A stretch of DNA of 64,000 nt. It comes from Kitasatospora sp. SolWspMP-SS2h (GTDB lineage: Bacteria; Actinomycetota; Actinomycetes; Streptomycetales; Streptomycetaceae). The DNA lies in NCBI RefSeq assembly GCF_003259315.1, contig NZ_QLLT01000011.1:124001-188000 (forward strand). The letters run 5' to 3'. Of the stretch, positions 58,660 to 64,000 are shown piece after piece (position 1 is the first letter of the stretch; every line of letters begins with the position of its first letter). The translations under genes were made by a program, and so were the position numbers. The notes below the pieces were generated by a model. The model was not told the DNA's origin. It saw only the letters and a program-made list of their open reading frames with translations, and ran no database searches.

Positions 58660-59508
58660 TCACCACCCGTGCGGGATGCGCTCCAGCACGCCGCCCGCGA
58701 ACACGTCGTACAGCGGCAGCGACTCCAGGTGCACGTAGCCGATGTGGCAGTCGCAGCTCCCCAACGGGCAGGCGCGCGGCCGCAGTTGCTCCCGGTACGA
58801 GTCGTCGTACAGGTTGCCCAGCGGCGGCCGGACGAAGTGGCAGCGGCGCACCGTGCCGTCCCCGTCCACCGACACCACGCTCTCCCCGGTCCGGCACGGC
58901 AGCCCCGCGCTGCGGTGCGGGTGGCGGCTGTAGCCGAACAGCGGGTCCAGCTCCGCCCACCCGGCCGCCTCGGCGTCGGTGTACGTCAGCCCGTCGGCCG
59001 CGTTCACCCACAGGTAGACATCCGGCGGCAGCGCCGCGCGCAGCCGCCGGGCCGCCGCCAGGTGCTCCGGCTGCCCGACCACGCCGACGCTGAACCGCAC
59101 GCCCAGCGCGGTGAGTTCGGCGCACTTGGCGAGGAAGCGCTGCTCGCTCACCTGCCCCGGGTGGTACGTCACCCAGAGCGCCAGCTTCGCCCGGTCCGCC
59201 TCGGCCAGCCAGCCCGTCCGGCAGCTCGCGTTGGTCTGGATCGCCACCCGCTCCAGGTGCGGCAGCCGGCTCAGCTCCACCATCGCCCGCCGGTACCAGC
59301 TGCGCACCAGCCCCTCGCCCCACGGCGTGAACAGCACCGACAGCCGGCCGTGCCGGTACGCCGCCGCCCAGGCCGTGAACCGCTCCAGCGCCGCCCGGTC
59401 GGCGCGCAGCAGCTCCGGGGTGTCGCGCCGCTTGGCGAACGGGCAGTACGGGCAGTCGTAGTCGCAGGAGGACAGCGGGCCGCGGTACAGGACGGTCAGT
59501 TCGTTCAC
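58660..59508 (-). CDS. STM4011-family radical SAM protein
   Basis: This 282-residue radical SAM enzyme has the SAM/[4Fe-4S] motif CDYDCPYC (Cys15, Cys19, Cys22). At the C-terminus, further cysteines (CRTGE, RRCHFV, ACPLGSCDCHIGYVH) probably hold an auxiliary cluster of the Twitch/SPASM kind. Several residues (LTVLYRGPLSSC, VLFTPWGEGLVR) fit the STM4011 family as I recall it. The substrate is unknown. The GTG start overlaps the stop of the preceding gene, the last in a five-gene coupled operon. Confidence 0.88.
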   Translation of the reverse strand: MNELTVLYRGPLSSCDYDCPYCPFAKRRDTPELLRADRAALERFTAWAAAYRHGRLSVLFTPWGEGLVRSWYRRAMVELSRLPHLERVAIQTNASCRTGWLAEADRAKLALWVTYHPGQVSEQRFLAKCAELTALGVRFSVGVVGQPEHLAAARRLRAALPPDVYLWVNAADGLTYTDAEAAGWAELDPLFGYSRHPHRSAGLPCRTGESVVSVDGDGTVRRCHFVRPPLGNLYDDSYREQLRPRACPLGSCDCHIGYVHLESLPLYDVFAGGVLERIPHGW

Positions 59509-60845
59509 TTGGCTTCGTACTCCGCCATGCTGGCCCGCACCGCGGCCGAGAACAGCCGCGGCCCCACCGCGTCCGACCAGGCCAGGCCCTCCGGGCTCAG
59601 CAGCAGCCGCGCCGGGTCGTCCGCCGCCAGCCAGCCCCGGGCGGCGAACCCGGCCAGCTCGGCCGGGAAGTCCAGCTCCGGGGTGCTGCCGAAGCGCTCC
59701 CGGTAGGCCGCCCGGTCGACGCCCTCGCCCTGGAGCAGCGACTGCGCCAGGTGGCGGCGGCGGGTCTCCTCGTCCGTCATCACCCAGCCCAGCTCGGCCC
59801 GGGAGAAGTCCGGCGCGGCCACGTAGTCGTCGATGATCCGGCGCACCTCGCGGGCGTCCACCGCGTAGTCGAAGGAGTAGTGCAGCCGCGAGGTGTACGA
59901 GCGGGCCCCGCAGCCCAGGCCCACCATGCCGTCGGTCTGGCAGGCGTACTCGCCCGCGCTCGCGCTCGCCGCGCCGGTCCGGCGGAACATCCGCATCGAC
60001 ACCTGCTGGTACCCCTCGGCCAGCAGGTGGTCGCGGCCCGCCCGGTACAGCGCCAGCCGCTGGGCGTCCCAGGCGGGGTCCGCCGCGGTCCCCGCGTGCC
60101 GGCCCAGGCCGGTCAGCGGGCGGACGTACAGCGGGTACAGGTACAGCTCCTCCGGCCGCCAGGCCAGCGCCGCGTCCAGGGAGGCGATCCAGCTGGCCGG
60201 CGTCTGGCCGTCGATGCCGTAGATCAGGTCGATGTTCAGCACCGGGAACCCGGCGTCCCGCACCCGGCCCAGCGCCGCCTCCACCGCCGCCCGCTTCTGC
60301 GGGCGCACCGCCGCCCGCGCCTCGCCGTCCAGGAAGGACTGCACGCCCAGGCTCAGCCGGGTCGTCCCGCGCTCGGCCAGCACCCGCAGCCGGTCGGCCG
60401 TCGCGGTGTCCGGCGACGCCTCCACCGACAGCGGGACCGCCCGCAGGTCCGCGCCCGTCCCCGACTCGGCGATGTCGCAGAGCCGTTCCAGCTCGGCCGC
60501 GGTCAGGTAGGTCGGCGTCCCGCCGCCGAAGGCAGCCAGCGCGAACCGGGCCTCCGGCGCCAGCGCCTCCCGCACCTGCCGGGCCTGCCGCTCCAGCGCG
60601 TCCAGGTAGGCGGTGGTCAGCCCCTCCGGGCTGCCGATCCGGGTGAACAGGTTGCAGAACCCGCACCGCACCTCGCAGAACGGCACGTGCAGGTAGAGCG
60701 AGAGCGCGTCCTGCTTCTCGCCCCGCCACAGCTCCGCGAGCCGCGGGCGCTCCGGCAGCGGGCGGTAGGCCGTCTTGTGCGGGTACGCGTAGACGTAACT
60801 CTGGTACGGGGACTCGGTGGTGGCCGGGAGAGCGGTCGTGGTCAT
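59505..60845 (-). CDS. STM4012-family radical SAM protein (HemN-like)
   Basis: This 446-residue coproporphyrinogen-oxidase-like radical SAM protein has CEVRCGFC (Cys57, Cys61, Cys64). HemN-type features include YLHVPFCEVR, AFGGGTPTYL, SLGVQSFLDGEARAAVRPQK and NIDLIYGIDGQTPASW. A HemN-like C-terminal domain is present (GLGCGARSYTSRLHYSF). Genuine HemN acts on coproporphyrinogen; the STM4012 family is a separate branch of unknown substrate. ATG 60845 overlaps the upstream stop codon. Confidence 0.9.
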   Translation of the reverse strand: MTTTALPATTESPYQSYVYAYPHKTAYRPLPERPRLAELWRGEKQDALSLYLHVPFCEVRCGFCNLFTRIGSPEGLTTAYLDALERQARQVREALAPEARFALAAFGGGTPTYLTAAELERLCDIAESGTGADLRAVPLSVEASPDTATADRLRVLAERGTTRLSLGVQSFLDGEARAAVRPQKRAAVEAALGRVRDAGFPVLNIDLIYGIDGQTPASWIASLDAALAWRPEELYLYPLYVRPLTGLGRHAGTAADPAWDAQRLALYRAGRDHLLAEGYQQVSMRMFRRTGAASASAGEYACQTDGMVGLGCGARSYTSRLHYSFDYAVDAREVRRIIDDYVAAPDFSRAELGWVMTDEETRRRHLAQSLLQGEGVDRAAYRERFGSTPELDFPAELAGFAARGWLAADDPARLLLSPEGLAWSDAVGPRLFSAAVRASMAEYEAK

Positions 60846-61675
60846 CGGGGCTCCTGCGGGGTGGCCGGGAGGGTGAAGTGCGCGTAGGGGACGGTCCAGA
60901 CCACCTCGTGGCCGATCCGGTGGCCGGTGTACCCGTCCTCGCCGTACGCGGTGCCGTGGTCCGAGCAGACGATCGCGAAGCACGGGCGCCGGGCGGTCAT
61001 CGCCGCGAACAGCCGCCCGACGTGCGCGTCCACGTACTCCAGCGCGGCGGCGTGGGTGGCCCGGCTGTCCCCGTCCGCGCGGGTCGCCCCCGGCAGGTGG
61101 AACCAGTTCGGCTGGTGCAGCGCCGAGACGTTGACGAACAGGAACAGCGGCTGCCCGGGCGGCTGCTCGGCCGCCACCCGCTCGGCCACGGCCACCTGCG
61201 ACTCGAAGGAGGTCGGTGACGGGACGCCCAGCTCCGGCGCCCAGTGGCTCTCCTGGAACAGGCCCGGCAGGACGGAGCCGAGCGGGCCCCGCTTGTTGAA
61301 GAACCCCACCCCGCCGACGCAGACCGTCCGGTACCCGGCCCGCGCCAGCCCCGTCGGCAGGTCGGGCGCGTCGAACACCCAGGTGCGCGGCTCGGTGCTC
61401 TCCGACCCCGCGAACCGCGCCGCGAACAGCCGCGGGTGCGGCCCGTCCGGCGAGGCGGGCGTCGGCAGGAACCCGGCCAGGATCGCCTGGTGCGCGGCGT
61501 ACGTGAAACTCCCCGGCGAGTGCCGGCGCTCCCAGCCGGTGGGCGGGAGCACCTTCGCCAGGTGGGGCAGCCGGCCGGCCGCGAGCAGCTCCGCGGCGAC
61601 GTCGAAGCGCAGCGTGTCGAGGGTGACCAGCAGCAGGTCGTGCGAGCCGACGACCTCGTTCATGTCGGGGATCAC
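60842..61675 (-). CDS. STM4013/SEN3800-family sulfatase-like hydrolase
   Basis: This protein of about 277 residues has an alkaline-phosphatase/sulfatase-type fold: LLLVTLDTLRFD is the first metal-site strand, and FAIVCSDHGTAYGEDGYTGH the second, with VSALHQPNWFHLPG between. No sulfatase Cys/Ser-x-Pro-x-Arg signature is visible, so sulfatase activity is doubtful; a phosphoester or phosphonate-type hydrolase is possible. The start GTG 61675 is preferred because it overlaps the upstream stop codon like every other junction in this operon; ATG 61663 is the alternative. Confidence 0.85.
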   Translation of the reverse strand: MIPDMNEVVGSHDLLLVTLDTLRFDVAAELLAAGRLPHLAKVLPPTGWERRHSPGSFTYAAHQAILAGFLPTPASPDGPHPRLFAARFAGSESTEPRTWVFDAPDLPTGLARAGYRTVCVGGVGFFNKRGPLGSVLPGLFQESHWAPELGVPSPTSFESQVAVAERVAAEQPPGQPLFLFVNVSALHQPNWFHLPGATRADGDSRATHAAALEYVDAHVGRLFAAMTARRPCFAIVCSDHGTAYGEDGYTGHRIGHEVVWTVPYAHFTLPATPQEPR

Positions 61676-62811
61676 CGCGCCTCCAGGATGCGGGGCAGGA
61701 CGGCGGGCTCCCCTTCGCCCGCCGGAGGGCCGAACGCGTACGCCGGGGAGGCGAGTTGGGCCGCGTAGGTGTCGAGCCCCGGGGCCGGCCCGTCGGGCAG
61801 GCCGGGGAGGTTCGGGAGCAGGTCGCCGAAGGCGTTGACCTCGCCGACCAGGGCGCGCCGCCAGCGGGCGTGCGGGAGCAGGTCGACGCCGACCATCGGG
61901 GAGCGGGGGAAGCAGCGCGCGGCGGCCTCCGCGGTGGCGAGCAGCTCGGGCCAGCGCTCCCCGGCGGCGGCCCGCACCGCCGCCGGCTCGCCGCGGGCGC
62001 CGCCGAGGTGCAGGTTGGTCATCGGGTGCCGGCTGGTGCGGACCACCACGTGGGTGGCCCGGCCGCCGACCACCAGCACCCGCAGGTCCGCCGCCCGGCC
62101 GCCCTGCGCGGACTTCGGGACCCACCGCTCGACGTGCAGCCCCTCGGGGGCGAGCCGGTCGACCAGCTCGGCGACCTCCGCCGCGGAGCGGTAGCGGCGC
62201 ACCGCGAGCGAGTTGTGCAGCCCGTCCGGGGCGAGCTCCACCGAGGTGGTCGCCTGGACCCGGCCGTGCGGGCCGAGCTCCAGGGCCACCACCCCGGAGG
62301 CGGACGAGCCGTGCACCGGCTTGAGGAACACCCGGCGCATCCCGGCGTCCGCCAGCCGCTCCCGCAACTCCCGCCAGGAGCCCGGGAGTCCGCCCGGCAG
62401 CGCGGGCGGCACCGGCACCCCGGCGGCGGCCAGCCGGGCGTGCGCGCGCCGCTTGTCGAACATCACGGCGATCTCCTCCGGGTCGCCCAGCAGCCGCACC
62501 CCGGGCCGCTCGGCCAGGGCGCGCAGCGCCGCGGTGACGCCCGCGTACCAGGCGGGGCCGCCCTCGACCCGGGTCGGGGCGTAGCCCGCGCCGAGCACGG
62601 GACCGCGCAGCAGCCGGTCGGCCTCCGGGTCCTCCCCGGGCGAGTCGATCCGGACCACCGCGCCGGGCGGCAGCCCGTACCGGCCGCGCAGCACGGCGGA
62701 CCAGGGCAGCACGGCGGGCTCCGGCCGGCCGGCGGCGCGGGCCGCGGCGGCGAACAGGGTGGTCCGGCGGTGCCCGGGGGAGCCCAGGACGACCAGCTGG
62801 TGCGAGGTCAC
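61672..62811 (-). CDS. STM4014-family protein (ATP-grasp-like)
   Basis: This 379-residue protein begins at GTG (VTSHQLVVLGSPGHRRTTLF). The central and C-terminal parts look like an ATP-grasp fold: FLKPVHGSSASGVVALE is the nucleotide lysine strand, and VGVDLLPHARWRRALVGEVN the metal-binding region. ATP-grasp enzymes ligate carboxylates to amines or thiols, as in RimK or peptide-modifying enzymes. The partner is unknown. It lies 14 bases after the LRR protein gene. Confidence 0.85.
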   Translation of the reverse strand: MTSHQLVVLGSPGHRRTTLFAAAARAAGRPEPAVLPWSAVLRGRYGLPPGAVVRIDSPGEDPEADRLLRGPVLGAGYAPTRVEGGPAWYAGVTAALRALAERPGVRLLGDPEEIAVMFDKRRAHARLAAAGVPVPPALPGGLPGSWRELRERLADAGMRRVFLKPVHGSSASGVVALELGPHGRVQATTSVELAPDGLHNSLAVRRYRSAAEVAELVDRLAPEGLHVERWVPKSAQGGRAADLRVLVVGGRATHVVVRTSRHPMTNLHLGGARGEPAAVRAAAGERWPELLATAEAAARCFPRSPMVGVDLLPHARWRRALVGEVNAFGDLLPNLPGLPDGPAPGLDTYAAQLASPAYAFGPPAGEGEPAVLPRILEAR

Positions 62812-62825
62812 GTGCGCCGTCCCGC

Positions 62826-63776
62826 CTACTCGGAGATGGCGACGTAGCGCCAGTTGTCGCCCGGGTCCTCGGCGCCGGAGAGGTCGATCTCGACGCCGGG
62901 CAGGGCGTCCCGCAGGCGCTGCTGCACGCCCTCGGTGAGGTAGTGGTGGTGCAGGTCCAGGGTCTTCAGGTGGGTGAGCGGCTGGCCCTCCAGCAGCGCC
63001 GCCGCGCCCTCGTCGGTGAACGCGCCCATGGACAGCGACAGGCCGGTCAGCCGGGGCACCACGGGGGCCCGGGCGACCAGCCCGGCGATCTGGTCCTGGA
63101 GCACCGAGTCCTGCAGGCCCAGGTACGTCAGCGCGGGCAGCTTGGTGCCGGACAGGAACGGGGCGAGGTCGTCCAGCGTCCAGTCGCCGCCGTAGTTGTC
63201 CACGCCGAGCCACAGCTCCAGCCGCTCCAGCGCCGGGAAGTCGCAGGCGCCGACCGCGCGGACGACGCTCGCGGGCAGGCCGCCGGACTCGAAGCGCAGC
63301 GCCTTCAGCGCCGCGTGCTCCACCGGCCGGAGGCCGAGCCGCTCGTTGTCCTCGTAGTCCTCGCTCGCGCCGCGCACCACGAGTTCCTCCAGGAGCGGGA
63401 ACGCCGCGAACACCGGGGTGATGTCGCACATCTGGATCCAGGAGATCTCGCACTCCTCGAAGGTGATGTCGCCCAGGAACAGGCCGCGCAGCGCGGGCAG
63501 CCGGTCGGCGGCGGCGAGGATCTGCGGCAGCGCCTTGGAGAGCGGCTCCGGCTCCTCCGGGAACCAGCGGCCGAGCACCAGCGCGGTGACCCGCTCCGGC
63601 TCGACGGTCTCCAGGAACTTCTGCCAGAGCTCGTCGAAGCCCTGCTCGTCGTCCCAGTCCAGGGCGATCCGCCAGGCGGTGGCGTCCGCCGCCGGTAGCT
63701 TCCCCTCCGCCGCGGCCGCCCGGAAGTCGGTCACCGGGAGGCCGTGGAACTCCTCGGCGTGCTCGTTGATGGTCAT
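62826..63776 (-). CDS. STM4015-family leucine-rich-repeat protein
   Basis: This 316-residue, soluble protein is built largely of about 24-residue leucine-rich repeats, for example LPALRGLFLGDITFEECEIS, FPALERLELWLGVDNYGGDW, LPALTYLGLQDSVLQDQIAG and LTHLKTLDLHHHYLTEGVQQ. The N-terminal 60 residues contain LDWDDEQGFDELWQKFLE. LRR proteins usually bind another protein or peptide, so it may present the substrate to the radical SAM and ATP-grasp enzymes encoded downstream. ATG 63776 leads the operon. Confidence 0.88.
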   Translation of the reverse strand: MTINEHAEEFHGLPVTDFRAAAAEGKLPAADATAWRIALDWDDEQGFDELWQKFLETVEPERVTALVLGRWFPEEPEPLSKALPQILAAADRLPALRGLFLGDITFEECEISWIQMCDITPVFAAFPLLEELVVRGASEDYEDNERLGLRPVEHAALKALRFESGGLPASVVRAVGACDFPALERLELWLGVDNYGGDWTLDDLAPFLSGTKLPALTYLGLQDSVLQDQIAGLVARAPVVPRLTGLSLSMGAFTDEGAAALLEGQPLTHLKTLDLHHHYLTEGVQQRLRDALPGVEIDLSGAEDPGDNWRYVAISE

Positions 63777-63991
63777 GCGCTGCTCCTCGTCGCTGGTCGC
63801 TGCTCGTCGTCCGTGGGCTCGGCCGCCGTGCCGGTGGTGCTCGTGCGCGTGATGGCCGAGACCTGTCTACCAGCCGCCCGTGACGTTCACCCGCACGAAG
63901 GACCCGGCGGGAGCGGGGTTGTCGGTGGCGCGGCCTAGTTTTCCGGACGTGGCGTTCGGCAGCGGGCCGGACCCGACTACCGGGAGGCCCC

Positions 63992-64000
63992 GTGTACCGC
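63992..64000 (+). CDS. Possible start of a further gene (cut by window end)
   Basis: CGGGAGG followed by GTG TAC CGC at the very end would start a divergent gene on the plus strand. Only three codons are visible, so nothing can be said of its product. Confidence 0.3.

Noticed and set aside
61663..61675. ATG 61663 as the start of the sulfatase-like protein
   Set aside because: No ribosome site precedes it, whereas GTG 61675 overlaps the upstream stop like the other operon junctions; the matter is not settled.
1..64000. tRNA, rRNA, insertion sequences or phage genes
   Set aside because: I looked for transposase or integrase proteins and for cloverleaf-type sequence by eye and saw none; a tRNAscan/ISfinder run would be needed to exclude them fully.

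Overview
The window is high-GC actinobacterial DNA with GTG starts, purine-rich ribosome sites and GC-rich hairpin terminators. Gene content and order point to Streptomycetaceae (Streptomyces or Kitasatospora). From memory, the first 40 kb follows the Streptomyces coelicolor order dasABCD - sensor kinase - wblE - diacylglycerol kinase - sigH and its antagonist - sodN/sodX - glutamate-type ABC transporter - malic enzyme - 2-oxoglutarate dehydrogenase - two-component pair - lon. The order was recalled, not aligned here.

Layout. 0-9 kb: chitobiose/GlcNAc uptake genes dasABCD on the minus strand. A second DasA-like binding protein and a sugar-isomerase (SIS) protein lie divergently, and DasR-type operators (dre) sit between the two units. 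The GntR/HutC regulator dasR itself is not in the window. 9-17 kb: PdtaS-like histidine kinase with two candidate dre sites, WblE, a lipid kinase, the SigH/anti-sigma pair, a GNAT enzyme and a YtrA-type GntR operon. 17-28 kb: nickel superoxide dismutase with its maturation protease, a polar amino-acid ABC transporter with two binding proteins, malic enzyme, an MDR dehydrogenase and a PadR/DUF4097 operon. 28-40 kb: Ser/Thr kinase, the fused 2-oxoglutarate dehydrogenase (with an excellent dre site upstream), a histidine kinase/response regulator pair, a rhomboid-like protein and Lon. 40-50 kb: GtrA protein, MarR-controlled membrane genes, a phosphate transporter with a PHO box, an NlpC/P60 hydrolase and a YdeP-type molybdopterin oxidoreductase.

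50-58.6 kb is an accessory locus. Two divergent operons together encode two amino-acid-binding lipoproteins, two permeases, one ATPase, an LLM flavin monooxygenase, a GNAT acetyltransferase and a 630-residue FAD/NAD(P)-binding protein. A 26-codon leader ORF precedes the plus-strand operon and ends in the HID..RV.SA.CR motif of actinobacterial cysteine-attenuator peptides. The composition resembles the Bacillus S-alkylcysteine salvage operons (ytmI/yxe type).

58.6-63.8 kb is a translationally coupled minus-strand operon matching the uncharacterised STM4011-STM4015 families: two radical SAM proteins, a sulfatase-like hydrolase, an ATP-grasp-like protein and a leucine-rich-repeat protein. These two loci and a roughly 160-nt hairpin at 25.6 kb, whose wobble pairs all favour a plus-strand RNA, are the best candidates for undescribed biology.
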